This document shows, piece by piece, positions 17,045 through 26,266 of a stretch of 64,000 nt of DNA. A program made the position numbers and the translations under genes. The stretch is from the NCBI GenBank assembly GCA_041688425.1, contig JBDNIE010000246.1, forward strand, positions 1-64,000. The letters run 5' to 3'. A model generated the notes under the pieces. It did no database searches, was not told the DNA's origin, and saw only the letters and a list, made by a program, of their open reading frames with translations. Position 1 is the first letter of the stretch. Each line of letters starts with the position of its first letter. The stretch is from Marimicrobium sp041688425. GTDB taxonomy: Bacteria > Pseudomonadota > Gammaproteobacteria > Pseudomonadales > Halieaceae.

Positions 17045-20000
17045 TTACCGATACTGCAGGGCGACTTTTTTAATGCCCACCACCTCACGTAATTCCTGCA
17101 GCAGTTCATCAGTCGGTAATACGTGCCAGCGCTCTCCCAGGCGGACGCGCGCGGTATTGCAGGTCTGTCGGTACACTAAAGAAACAGGACACTTTCCTCC
17201 TCCGGCTGCCGCAAGTGTCTTTTCCAGCCGTTCGGCAAACGCTTCCGTGACCTCCTCGGCGCTCACTTCAATGGACAGGTCCGACACGCTGTTCTGCCTG
17301 GCTTCAGCCAAGCTACGCAGGCTACTCGCCCGCAATGCCAAATTCCCCGTTCTATCGTCTGTCGATACCCGGCCCTCGGCGATCACTATAGTGTCCTTTA
17401 CCAGCAACTCCCGAAACTCTATATAGGCCTCCGAGAACAACGTCACCTCTATTTGCGCACTGCTATCATCCAGCGTCATAACCGCCATCGTGCCACGCCG
17501 ACTGTTCATAGTGCGCGTTGCCATAATCAGTCCAACAATGGTCTGGTTTCCTGGCTTGCTATAGGTATCCGGACTGAGATCCGCGATTCGATTGGGCGCA
17601 AACTTGCGCACCTCTGCACGGTATTCATCAATGGGATGCCCGCTGATATAAAGGCCCAGTGTATCCCGCTCGCCACCCAGGCGCTCTTTGTCAGACCACG
17701 CACGTGCCGCGCGGAAATCTGCGTAGACATCTCCGTTACTATTACCTTCACTGGACACGACCTCCCCGAACAGATCAGCCATGCCACTGTCGCGATTGTT
17801 AGCGCTTTGCTCTGCCGTCTTCAGTGCATCATCCAGCGCTGCCAGCAGGACCCAGCGCTCGACGCTCAGCGAGTCCAGCGCGCCGGCGCGGATCATCGCC
17901 TCCACGGCACGCCGGTTAAGCTTGCGCGGGTCAGTGCGAGCACAGAAGTCGAACAGGTCAATAAACAGGCCGCCCTCGCTGCGAGCGGCCAGAATACTGT
18001 CTATTGGCCCCTCGCCCAAACCTTTGATTGCGCCGAGACCATAGATAATGTCGCCGTTGCGATTGACCGTGAACATATAATGGCCTTCGTTAACATCGGG
18101 CAGTCTCAGCGAGAGTTTCATGCTCTTGCACTCATCCACCAACACCACAATTTTATCGGTGTTGTCCATTTCGGAGCTCATCACCGACGCCATAAAATGC
18201 GCCGGATAGCGCGCCTTCAGCCAGGCCGTTTGATAAGACACCAATGCGTAGGCGGCGGAGTGCGACTTGTTGAAGCCGTATCCCGCAAACTTTTCTACCA
18301 AGTCGAAAATCTTGATTGCCAGAGTGCCATCTACGCCTTTCGCATTGGCACCGTCTTCAAAGAACTTGCGCTGCGCAGCCATCTCCTTCTCGTCTTTTTT
18401 ACCCATGGCCCGACGCAGTACATCGGCACCGCCGAGCGTATAGCCGGCCAGCACCTGCGCGATCTGCATCACCTGCTCCTGGTAGAGGATAATGCCGTAG
18501 GTCGGTTGCAGTATGGGTTCCAGCAACACGTGCTGATACTGGGCGTCCGGATAAGACAGTTTTTCTCGACCCTGCTTGCGGTTGACGAAGTTGTCCACCA
18601 TGCCTGACTGCAACGGTCCTGGCCGATAGATCGCAAGCAAGGCCACAATATCTTCGAAGCAATCCGGTTGCAGTCGCTCGATCAGCTCCTTCATGCCGCG
18701 CGACTCAAGCTGGAATACCGCCGTAGTCTCCGCCGATTTCAGCAGGTCATACGTGGGGACGTCATCCAGCGGAATCTGCAGGATATCCAACGGCAGCTCC
18801 CCGGCCCGCTCACGTGCGGGGTTGATCATCTTCACTGCCCAGTCAATGATGGTCAGCGTGCGCAATCCGAGAAAATCAAACTTCACCAGACCGACGTCTT
18901 CCACATCACCCTTGTCAAACTGTGTTACGAGGCCAGAGCCCGTGTCGTCACAATACAGGGGTGAAAAATCCGTGAGCTTGGATGGCGCGATGACCACCCC
19001 ACCGGCATGCTTACCTACATTGCGAACCACACCTTCGAGTTGCACCGCCATATCCCAGATTTCCTGGGCCTGGGGATCTTCCTGAAGGAACTCGCGCAGT
19101 GGCTCCTCCTGGTCAAGCGCCTTCTCCAGCGTGATGCCCACTTCGAAGGGAATCATCTTGGACAGTTTGTCAGCCAAGCCATAAGGCTTACCCTGCACAC
19201 GCGCGACATCCCGCACCACCGCTTTAGCCGCCAAGGTGCCAAAGGTAATAATTTGCGACACAGCCTCACGACCATACGTGTGTGCCACGTACTCGATGAC
19301 GCGATCGCGCTTTTCCATACAGAAATCGACATCGAAGTCTGGCATGGAAACCCGCTCAGGGTTCAAGAACCGCTCGAACAAAAGATCGTAGGCCAGCGGG
19401 TCGATATCGGTAATTTCCAGCGAGTAGGCCACCAGCGAACCGGCACCGGAACCGCGCCCGGGACCGACCGGAATGTCGTTCCTTTTGGCCCAACGAATAA
19501 AGTCCATCACGATCAGGAAGTAACCGGGAAAGCCCATCTCAATGATGGTCTCGAGTTCGAAATCGAGCCGTTCGCGATATACTTTTTGCTGGCACTCAAA
19601 ATCGTCAGCGGCAGTGTCGAAAAGAAGCTGCAACCGCTTGTCCAGCCCCTCATGGGACTGCTGCCGAAAGAACTCGTCCATGGTAAGACCTTCCGGTACC
19701 GGGTAGTCCGGCAGATAGGGCTTGCCGAGTTCCAGTACTACGCTGCAACGGCGCGCGATCTCAACACTGTTGGCCAGCGCTTCGGGTATATCAGCAAATA
19801 GCTCTGCCATCTCTTGCGGTGAGCGCAAGTACTGTTGTTCCGTGTAATGCCTGGCCCGCCGCGGATCATCCAGCGTACGGCCCTCGCCGATGCAGACACG
19901 CGCCTCGTGCGCTTCAAACTCGCCTGCGGCTAAAAATCGCACATCGTTGGTGGCCACCACGGGGCAGTTAAGTTCCTGCGCCAGGTTGACGGCAGCGTGT

Positions 20001-20539
20001 AAATGCCTTTCATCGCCATCGCGCCCAGTGCGGTGTAACTCCAGATAAAAGCGTTGCGGGTACAGTGCCATCCAGTATTCGGCGCGCTCCACAGCAAGCG
20101 CAGCCTTATCCCCTAGCAGGGCCTGCCCAACATCCCCAACCGCGCCGGCGGACAAGGCAATAAGGCCATCTGCCGCCTCCTCCAACCAGGATTTACTGAC
20201 ATAGGGCACGCCAAGATTTTGCCCCTGCGTATAGGCCCGCGAAATCAACAACGTGAGGTTGTGATAGCCGACCTGATTCATGGCAAGCAGGCATAGCGGG
20301 AACGAGCGTTCAGGATCATCCGCCTCCATTACCCGCAAATCCGCACCAAAGATCGGTTTTACTCCAGCCGCGAAAGCGGCTTTGCGGAATTTGATCAGTC
20401 CATAGAAGTTACAGACGTCGGTAACAGCGACTGCGGGCATACCCAACTCGGCCACTCGCGCGACTAAGGGCTTTATGCGAGCCAGTCCGTCTACAAGAGA
20501 GAACTCGGTGTGCAGTCGCAAGTGAACAAATTCGGTCAT
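17045..20539 (-). CDS. dnaE: DNA polymerase III subunit alpha
   Basis: Replicative polymerase catalytic subunit, 1164 residues (E. coli 1160). N-terminal PHP domain (VHLRLHTEFSLVDG), C-family palm with GPGRGSGAGSLVAY and catalytic aspartates in MPDFDVDFCMEKRD, finger region GFNKSHSAAYALVSYQTAW, a helix-hairpin-helix region (KLNRRAVEAMIRAGALDSL) and C-terminal OB fold (IVGLIMATRTMNSRRGTMAV). Lies downstream of rnhB with a 50-bp gap, as in the usual gammaproteobacterial order. Confidence 0.98.
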   Translation of the reverse strand: MTEFVHLRLHTEFSLVDGLARIKPLVARVAELGMPAVAVTDVCNFYGLIKFRKAAFAAGVKPIFGADLRVMEADDPERSFPLCLLAMNQVGYHNLTLLISRAYTQGQNLGVPYVSKSWLEEAADGLIALSAGAVGDVGQALLGDKAALAVERAEYWMALYPQRFYLELHRTGRDGDERHLHAAVNLAQELNCPVVATNDVRFLAAGEFEAHEARVCIGEGRTLDDPRRARHYTEQQYLRSPQEMAELFADIPEALANSVEIARRCSVVLELGKPYLPDYPVPEGLTMDEFFRQQSHEGLDKRLQLLFDTAADDFECQQKVYRERLDFELETIIEMGFPGYFLIVMDFIRWAKRNDIPVGPGRGSGAGSLVAYSLEITDIDPLAYDLLFERFLNPERVSMPDFDVDFCMEKRDRVIEYVAHTYGREAVSQIITFGTLAAKAVVRDVARVQGKPYGLADKLSKMIPFEVGITLEKALDQEEPLREFLQEDPQAQEIWDMAVQLEGVVRNVGKHAGGVVIAPSKLTDFSPLYCDDTGSGLVTQFDKGDVEDVGLVKFDFLGLRTLTIIDWAVKMINPARERAGELPLDILQIPLDDVPTYDLLKSAETTAVFQLESRGMKELIERLQPDCFEDIVALLAIYRPGPLQSGMVDNFVNRKQGREKLSYPDAQYQHVLLEPILQPTYGIILYQEQVMQIAQVLAGYTLGGADVLRRAMGKKDEKEMAAQRKFFEDGANAKGVDGTLAIKIFDLVEKFAGYGFNKSHSAAYALVSYQTAWLKARYPAHFMASVMSSEMDNTDKIVVLVDECKSMKLSLRLPDVNEGHYMFTVNRNGDIIYGLGAIKGLGEGPIDSILAARSEGGLFIDLFDFCARTDPRKLNRRAVEAMIRAGALDSLSVERWVLLAALDDALKTAEQSANNRDSGMADLFGEVVSSEGNSNGDVYADFRAARAWSDKERLGGERDTLGLYISGHPIDEYRAEVRKFAPNRIADLSPDTYSKPGNQTIVGLIMATRTMNSRRGTMAVMTLDDSSAQIEVTLFSEAYIEFRELLVKDTIVIAEGRVSTDDRTGNLALRASSLRSLAEARQNSVSDLSIEVSAEEVTEAFAERLEKTLAAAGGGKCPVSLVYRQTCNTARVRLGERWHVLPTDELLQELREVVGIKKVALQYR

Positions 20540-20589
20540 GTCATGATTCTACGCGACTTGGCTACTTTGTTGCACGACAGGTACGATAC

Positions 20590-21180
20590 CTAAAGGAGTT
20601 TTTTTACCGGGGCGAAGCTGCGCCGGTGCACAGGCGTGACCCCCAGCGTTCGCAGGGCCTCAAGGTGAAGCACTGTCGGATAGCCCTTGTGCCTCGCAAA
20701 CCCATACCCGGGATACTGGCGATCCAGCTCAATCAATGCTGCATCCCTGTGCACCTTGGCCAGAATAGAAGCGGCGGCGATCGCTGGCACTCGATCATCA
20801 CCGCGCACGACTGGCTCAGACGGATAATGCCAGTGTGGCAAGCGATTGCCGTCCACCAGCACATACCCTGGCTGTGGCAGCAGCGCCTCCACTGCCCGTT
20901 GCATCGCCAACAGGGAGGCCTGAAGGATATTCATTTCGTCTATTTCAGCGACTGTCGCACTGGCAATAGCCCATGCCACCGCACGCTCTCGAATCAATTG
21001 CGCGAGTTCTTCCCGGCGCGAGACTGAGAGTTTTTTTGAGTCGCGCAAACCTGCGATAGGCCGCAGAGGATCAAGGATAACAGCCGCTGCAACCACGTCG
21101 CCGGCCAACGGACCTCGACCGACCTCGTCGACGCCCGCTAAATCGGTACCACGGTAATTCGCTTCAAACAGTTCCTGCAT
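20590..21180 (-). CDS. rnhB: Ribonuclease HII
   Basis: Cleaves the RNA strand of RNA-DNA hybrids and starts ribonucleotide excision. 196 residues; type 2 RNase H motif GVDEVGRGPLAGDVVAAAVIL with Asp-Glu metal ligands, DSKKLS, and a third acidic ligand in VLVDGNRLP. C-terminal SILAKVHRDAALIELDRQYP and KGYPT are family hallmarks. It sits 26 bp from fabZ. In E. coli lpxA and lpxB lie between these two genes; here they are absent. Confidence 0.98.
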   Translation of the reverse strand: MQELFEANYRGTDLAGVDEVGRGPLAGDVVAAAVILDPLRPIAGLRDSKKLSVSRREELAQLIRERAVAWAIASATVAEIDEMNILQASLLAMQRAVEALLPQPGYVLVDGNRLPHWHYPSEPVVRGDDRVPAIAAASILAKVHRDAALIELDRQYPGYGFARHKGYPTVLHLEALRTLGVTPVHRRSFAPVKKLL

Positions 21181-21206
21181 GGGGAAATAATCAGGAGGCG
21201 AGATGT

Positions 21207-21635
21207 TTAACGATCAGCGCAGAGTATGGTGGCTGAGGCCGCCAACTCACCGTCGACATCAGAGCTGACATCAAACTTCCAGATACCGCGCCGCTGCGAC
21301 ACCACGGTGGCCCGCAACATCACCCGGTCGCCCGGCACACAGAGTCGCCTGAAGCGCACATCGTCGGCACCTGCAAAATAGTATGTGGAGCCATCATCAT
21401 TGGTTTTACCCTGGCTGCAAAAGCCCAGAATGCCTGCGCACTGCGCCATAGCCTCCAATAACAATACGCCGGGAAAAATCGGTTTATCCGGAAAATGTCC
21501 GCTAAAGAAGGGCTCATTCACCGAAAGATTTTTGTAGGCGATAATGGACTCGCCAACATTGACCTCAACCACACGGTCCACCAGCAAAAAAGGATAGCGG
21601 TGCGGCAGATACTTGCGAATATCTGTGATATCCAT
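21207..21635 (-). CDS. fabZ: 3-hydroxyacyl-[acyl-carrier-protein] dehydratase FabZ
   Basis: Dehydrates beta-hydroxyacyl-ACP in fatty acid elongation. 142 residues with MDITDIRKYLPHRYPFLLVD, catalytic His in NEPFFSGHFPDKPIFPGVL and Glu in LLLEAMAQCAG (hot-dog fold). ATG 21635 begins the standard N-terminus; the adjacent GTG at 21638 has better spacing to AGGAG and may also be used. Gene order skp-fabZ-rnhB lacks the usual lpxD before and lpxA-lpxB after. Confidence 0.96.
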   Translation of the reverse strand: MDITDIRKYLPHRYPFLLVDRVVEVNVGESIIAYKNLSVNEPFFSGHFPDKPIFPGVLLLEAMAQCAGILGFCSQGKTNDDGSTYYFAGADDVRFRRLCVPGDRVMLRATVVSQRRGIWKFDVSSDVDGELAASATILCADR

Positions 21636-21712
21636 CACTGCTATTGCTCCTTTACCTGCAGGTCGGGGAACACAAAGCGATGCAGCACATAGCTTCGCTT
21701 CCCCGCACAAGA

Positions 21713-22231
21713 TTACTGCACGTTCACTTGATTCAGTTTATCGGTCACCGTTGCAGTGATGCTGTAACCGGGTTCAGCATGAATGACAGAATTGCGTTGC
21801 AGCAACAAGCCGATGCCATCGGTCTCAATGATTTCGCGCAGTACTTCCTGAACTTTAGGCGCCATTTCTTGCAGCAGTCCTTGAGCGACATTCTGCTCAG
21901 CCTGTTGCAGCTTGCCCGTGACGTGATCCAGGTCTTCCTGCATGCTGGCAAGCTTGCTCTGTGCAGCCGATTTCTGCTCCTGGCTCATGACTGCGGCATC
22001 TTTCTGAAACGTCTTGAGCAGCGCTTCACCCTCCTCCTTCAGGCGATCGTACTCCACCTTGTTCTTCTTATAATCATCCTGATCGCGGATCTCACCCAGA
22101 CGTTTCTGAGCATAATCCGTCTGCAGGATAGCGCCCTGCACATCCACCACAGCTATTTTTTCCTCCGCCCAGCTCAGCGTGGATACCGACAGCGCCACAA
22201 CAGCTAGTGCAACCTTGAATAATCTAGACAC
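21713..22231 (-). CDS. skp: Periplasmic chaperone Skp/OmpH
   Basis: A periplasmic holdase that delivers unfolded outer-membrane proteins to BamA. 172 residues: signal peptide ending SWAEE (about 1-23), small beta body (IAVVDVQGAILQTDYAQKRL), long charged helical tentacles (about 55-125) and a C-terminal beta return. GTG start at 22231 with a strong GGAGGGG site. Follows bamA by 31 bp on the same strand. Confidence 0.94.
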   Translation of the reverse strand: MSRLFKVALAVVALSVSTLSWAEEKIAVVDVQGAILQTDYAQKRLGEIRDQDDYKKNKVEYDRLKEEGEALLKTFQKDAAVMSQEQKSAAQSKLASMQEDLDHVTGKLQQAEQNVAQGLLQEMAPKVQEVLREIIETDGIGLLLQRNSVIHAEPGYSITATVTDKLNQVNVQ

Positions 22232-22262
22232 GTTCCCCTCCAGTGATTAACACAACAAAAAA

Positions 22263-24830
22263 TCAGAATCCGCGACCCAGTGTAAACTGGAAAATTTCTT
22301 CTTGATCAAACTCGTCAGAGTTCAGTGGCTTAGCCAAACTGAATGACATCGGGCCGAACCCTGTCACCCAGGTCAAACCCACTCCAACCGAGTAGCGCAA
22401 CTCTCCTAAGTCCACGTCATAGCAGGCTACCTGCGTAGAGCCGCAACTGGTGTCAAAAACGTTACCAGCATCCAGAAAGAATCCTGTGCGTATCTGGCTT
22501 TGGTCCTTTATGAAGGGCAAGGGGAATAGCAACTCAGCACTGCCTTCGATTAACACGTTGCCACCGAAAGGGTCGACCTCATTCTGCACCTGAGAAAACT
22601 CAAGCCGTCCATCGCTATTGCGGATGTACGCGAACTGGTCCCCAAAGGCTGTCGGATTGCCGTCTGCATCAATCGCGGTAACGGGCAAAGCAGCAGAGTA
22701 AATGTCGGCGGGGGTACTTCTAGGACCCAGAGTGTTGGCCTCGTAACCGCGCACCGAGCCAAAACCACCGGCAAAATAGTTCTCGTAAAACGGCAGATCG
22801 TTGGTGTCACCATAACCACCGCCATAACCCAACTCGGTGCGCAGACGGAATGTCCATGTTTCCAGCAATGGCACCGGCAAATAGATCTCACCGGCGTATG
22901 TCAGCTTGTAGAACTCAAGATCTGACAGCGGCACAGCCACCTCCAGCGCGATGGTCTGAGAGGCTCCCCTTGTCGCCATCCGACCCCGGTTCAGGGTGGA
23001 CTGCGTCCAACTACTGGTCACTGTGTAATTCAGGAACTCGTCACCATTTGCATCGAGAAAGCCCTCGTCCCCCAGAACTGCCAGAGCGTTTGGATCGAGG
23101 TCGCCGATGGGCTGCACGACCTCCGGTTCGGTGTAGACACCATTGTCCAAGGTGCTCTGAAACCAGTTCACTCCGGGCTGCAGGCGCGGGCTAGACTCAA
23201 TCTCCTGAACCGCAAACTGACCAGTGTCGATTGAAGTGTTAGCGACACCAAAGCTAAATCCGAGACGCTCGGTTTCCTTAATGGGGTAGCCGAAGTTGAC
23301 CGCAGTACCCAGAGTATTCGTACTATAATTTGCCACGTTGACCTGATCGAGATCGGTGGAGCGGTAAAATACGTTGAAGCCACGGCTTACACCATCCTCG
23401 GTGAAATAGGGATTGGTGTAACTGAAATTGTAAAAATCCTGGAAGCGGGAGGAATTCAAGCCTATACCGACGCGCTTGCCCGTGCCCATGAAATTGTCCT
23501 GTTGCAGGTTTAATCCCAGAATAACCCCGGCGTCCTGAGCAAAACCGATGCTGGCGCCGATACTGCCTGACGATTGTTCCTCAACGGTATAATCCACGTC
23601 GATCAGATCATCGTGGCCTGCCACGCCGGGTGTTTCCACAGTTGCCTTGCTGAAATAACCCAGTCGCTCAAGGCGCACCCTGGATTGCTCGATGGCGGCT
23701 GCCGAAGCCGGCGCACTTTCCATCTGGCGCATCTCGCGGCGCAGCACGTCGTCAGCCGTTTTCTGGTTGCCCTTGAAACTGATGCGGCGCACATACGTTC
23801 GCTTACCGGGGTCGACAAAAAACTTCATAGCGACGGTATTGTCCTCTTCGTCAACCTCGGGAATACCGGTTACCTTGGCGAAGTTATAACCTTCGTCACC
23901 CAGCCGACGGGTCACGTACTCTTCAGTGTTGGTCACCATAATCTGGGAGAATATCTGCCCCTCGGATACTAACAGGAAGCGACGCAGGTCTGCCTCGGGC
24001 AACACCAGATCACCGGACAAATCGACCGAACTGACAGTGAACTTTTCGCCTTCAGTGATATTCGCGGTAATGAAGACTTCTTTCTTGTCGGGAGAGACGG
24101 CAACCTGTGTCGAATCAATACGGAACTTCAGGTATCCCCTGTCCATATAGTAAGAAGTCAGCGTTTCGAGGTCACCCGTCAGCTTTTCTCTGGAATATTT
24201 ATCATCGTTGGTAAAGAAAGACAGCCAACCGGTCGTCTGCAGTTCAAACTCGCCCTGCAAGTCTTCGTCACTAAAGACTTCGTTCCCCACCACGTTGATA
24301 TGCTTGATGGCCGCGACAGTGCCTTCGTCCACATCAATGTTAACGGTGACTCTGTTGCGCGGCTCGGGTATCACCTCGGTCTCAATAACAGCATCATAGC
24401 GTCCCTGCAGGACATACTGCCGTTGCAATTCCAGCTGCATGCCTTCCAGTGTAGAGCGCTGAAATACCTGCCCCACTGACAAACCAGCGCCCTTCAATCC
24501 CTCAAGCAGGGCTTCGGTTTCGATTGCTTTGTTGCCTTCAATATTAATCTCGCTGATGCTCGGCCTTTCAGTCACCACCACCACCAGCACATTGCCGTCT
24601 TGGCCAATACGAATATCGTCGAAGTTGCCCGTGGCGAACAGACTACGCGTGGCAGCGCGGATGGCGCGCTCATCGACGACATCACCCACTCCTATAGGCA
24701 GTGCAGCAAATACCGTGCCCGCCGAAATGCGCTGCAGACCTTCGACGCGAATATCGGAAATAATAAACGTCTGTGCGGCGGCGAAAGGTGCAACAACAAA
24801 CAACAGCACCAGCGCCAGGACTTTCGACAT
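22263..24830 (-). CDS. bamA: Outer-membrane protein assembly factor BamA
   Basis: Core of the BAM complex that inserts beta-barrel proteins into the outer membrane. 855 residues from ATG 24830 (a TTG four codons upstream is possible): signal peptide (to about 20, FAAAQTF), five POTRA domains (about 21-420; first starts ISDIRVEGLQRISAGTV), and a 16-strand Omp85 barrel with the lid motif FAGGFGSVRGYEANTLGPR (VRGY) and terminal GRGF ending in Phe. Between rseP (upstream) and skp (downstream). The 80-bp gap to rseP may hold its own promoter; no clear sigma-E consensus was found by eye. Confidence 0.97.
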   Translation of the reverse strand: MSKVLALVLLFVVAPFAAAQTFIISDIRVEGLQRISAGTVFAALPIGVGDVVDERAIRAATRSLFATGNFDDIRIGQDGNVLVVVVTERPSISEINIEGNKAIETEALLEGLKGAGLSVGQVFQRSTLEGMQLELQRQYVLQGRYDAVIETEVIPEPRNRVTVNIDVDEGTVAAIKHINVVGNEVFSDEDLQGEFELQTTGWLSFFTNDDKYSREKLTGDLETLTSYYMDRGYLKFRIDSTQVAVSPDKKEVFITANITEGEKFTVSSVDLSGDLVLPEADLRRFLLVSEGQIFSQIMVTNTEEYVTRRLGDEGYNFAKVTGIPEVDEEDNTVAMKFFVDPGKRTYVRRISFKGNQKTADDVLRREMRQMESAPASAAAIEQSRVRLERLGYFSKATVETPGVAGHDDLIDVDYTVEEQSSGSIGASIGFAQDAGVILGLNLQQDNFMGTGKRVGIGLNSSRFQDFYNFSYTNPYFTEDGVSRGFNVFYRSTDLDQVNVANYSTNTLGTAVNFGYPIKETERLGFSFGVANTSIDTGQFAVQEIESSPRLQPGVNWFQSTLDNGVYTEPEVVQPIGDLDPNALAVLGDEGFLDANGDEFLNYTVTSSWTQSTLNRGRMATRGASQTIALEVAVPLSDLEFYKLTYAGEIYLPVPLLETWTFRLRTELGYGGGYGDTNDLPFYENYFAGGFGSVRGYEANTLGPRSTPADIYSAALPVTAIDADGNPTAFGDQFAYIRNSDGRLEFSQVQNEVDPFGGNVLIEGSAELLFPLPFIKDQSQIRTGFFLDAGNVFDTSCGSTQVACYDVDLGELRYSVGVGLTWVTGFGPMSFSLAKPLNSDEFDQEEIFQFTLGRGF

Positions 24831-24910
24831 AGTTTTAATCAAGTTGTACCCAATTGCCCTGGAGATCGCAGGTTATAGTTATCCATTAAGGTTTAAATTA
24901 CCCGCGACCA

Positions 24911-26266
24911 TCAGAGGCGAGTAAAATCATTATACAGCGCCAACACCATTATCCCCAGTACCATAAACAGCCCCAGCTGATACCCCAGTGCCTGTATCTT
25001 CTCAGGTACCGGGCGCCCCGCCAATAGCTCAATAGTGTAGAACAATAGATGACCCCCATCGAGTACCGGGATAGGCAATAAGTTCAGTATTCCCAAGCTG
25101 ATACTCAGGAGGGCCAGAAAGCTGATATAGGACTCTAGCCCGGACTTGGCAGAAGCGGTCGCCACTTTAGCAATGGTGATAGGTCCACTCAAGTTTTTTG
25201 GCGATATTAACCCCATCACCATCTTTTTTATTGAATTTAGAGTAAATACCGAGAGATCCCAGGTGCGAACCACGCTTGCACCCAGCGATTCGAGGGGGCC
25301 GCGTGGGTACTGGCGCAACATCTCGGGCGGCATGTCAGGCATAGCCACAGCGATACCCACCCGGCCGATTGCCTCCCCACCTTCATCGGCAATGCGCTCA
25401 GGCACAATAACCGTCTGGAAAACGTCGCTGCCACGCTGGTATTCCAAGTCGATCGGCTGCCCCGGACGTGCCCGCACATAGTCAACCCAGTCCATCCAAA
25501 GGTTCATGGCCAAGCCATCGGCCAGTAGCATTGTATCGCCAACCTCGATGCCTGCCGCCGCCGCCGGACTACCCCCCACTACTTCGCCCACAACCGGGGG
25601 TATTGGGGGGGTGTAGAGACTGATCCCCAAGCCTCTGTAAAGATCGGGCTGCTCCTGTTCCGACAGCCACCTGTCGATGCCTGCCTCCGACTCGTAAATC
25701 ACACTCGAATCGGGATATTTCACCGCAAATTTGATCGTCCCTGTATCGCCAATGCGTTCCAGCAGACGGAAATTGAATGCTTGCCATGTCGGCGTTTCAT
25801 TACCATCGACGGCCACTATCTCTTGCCCCACCTCGAGACCCGCCACTGCCGCCACCGAATCCGGCTCGACTTTGCTGATGACTGGCACGTAACCCGACTC
25901 GCCTGCCATAAACAAAAACCAGTATGCAACGATCGCAAGCAGGAGATTTGCCAGCGGCCCGGCGGCCACTATTGCGATACGCTGCAAAACAGGCTTGCGG
26001 TTAAACGCCTGATGCAGCTCCTCGGGCGGGACACCTCCCTCGCGCTCGTCCAGCATCTTGACGTAACCGCCCAGAGGTATCGCGGCAATACTGTACTCCG
26101 TGCCCTGCTTATCGCGCCAACTGAAGAGCGAAGTCCCAAAACCGATGGAGAAGCGCAGCACCTTAACGCCGCAACGGCGCGCCACCCAGAAATGGCCAAA
26201 TTCGTGGATCGCCACCAAAACTGCGAGGGTGCCGAGGGTCAATGCGATTGTGTAGAGAAGTTCCAT
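24911..26266 (-). CDS. rseP: Site-2 intramembrane protease RseP
   Basis: Cleaves anti-sigma factor RseA inside the membrane to release sigma-E under envelope stress and clears signal peptides. 451 residues: first transmembrane helix with zinc motif HEFGH in AIHEFGHFWVARRCGV, two PDZ domains (about 115-290), and the third zinc ligand LLPIPVLDGGHLLFY near the C-terminus, then a last membrane helix. The start ATG shares its A with the dxr stop (TGATG), so translation is coupled. Confidence 0.97.
   Translation of the reverse strand: MELLYTIALTLGTLAVLVAIHEFGHFWVARRCGVKVLRFSIGFGTSLFSWRDKQGTEYSIAAIPLGGYVKMLDEREGGVPPEELHQAFNRKPVLQRIAIVAAGPLANLLLAIVAYWFLFMAGESGYVPVISKVEPDSVAAVAGLEVGQEIVAVDGNETPTWQAFNFRLLERIGDTGTIKFAVKYPDSSVIYESEAGIDRWLSEQEQPDLYRGLGISLYTPPIPPVVGEVVGGSPAAAAGIEVGDTMLLADGLAMNLWMDWVDYVRARPGQPIDLEYQRGSDVFQTVIVPERIADEGGEAIGRVGIAVAMPDMPPEMLRQYPRGPLESLGASVVRTWDLSVFTLNSIKKMVMGLISPKNLSGPITIAKVATASAKSGLESYISFLALLSISLGILNLLPIPVLDGGHLLFYTIELLAGRPVPEKIQALGYQLGLFMVLGIMVLALYNDFTRL

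Noticed and set aside
16416..17426. Plus-strand open frame spanning the SDR and dnaE 3' end
   Set aside because: Antisense to two genes with clear motifs; low-complexity tail, no start site support.
17453..18607. Long plus-strand open frame (384 codons) opposite dnaE
   Set aside because: It mirrors the dnaE polymerase core in antisense; codon pattern comes from dnaE and no domain is recognisable.
21207..22231. Remnants of lpxD or lpxA between skp, fabZ and rnhB
   Set aside because: Gaps are too short (77 and 26 bp) and show no related sequence; a clean absence, not pseudogenes.
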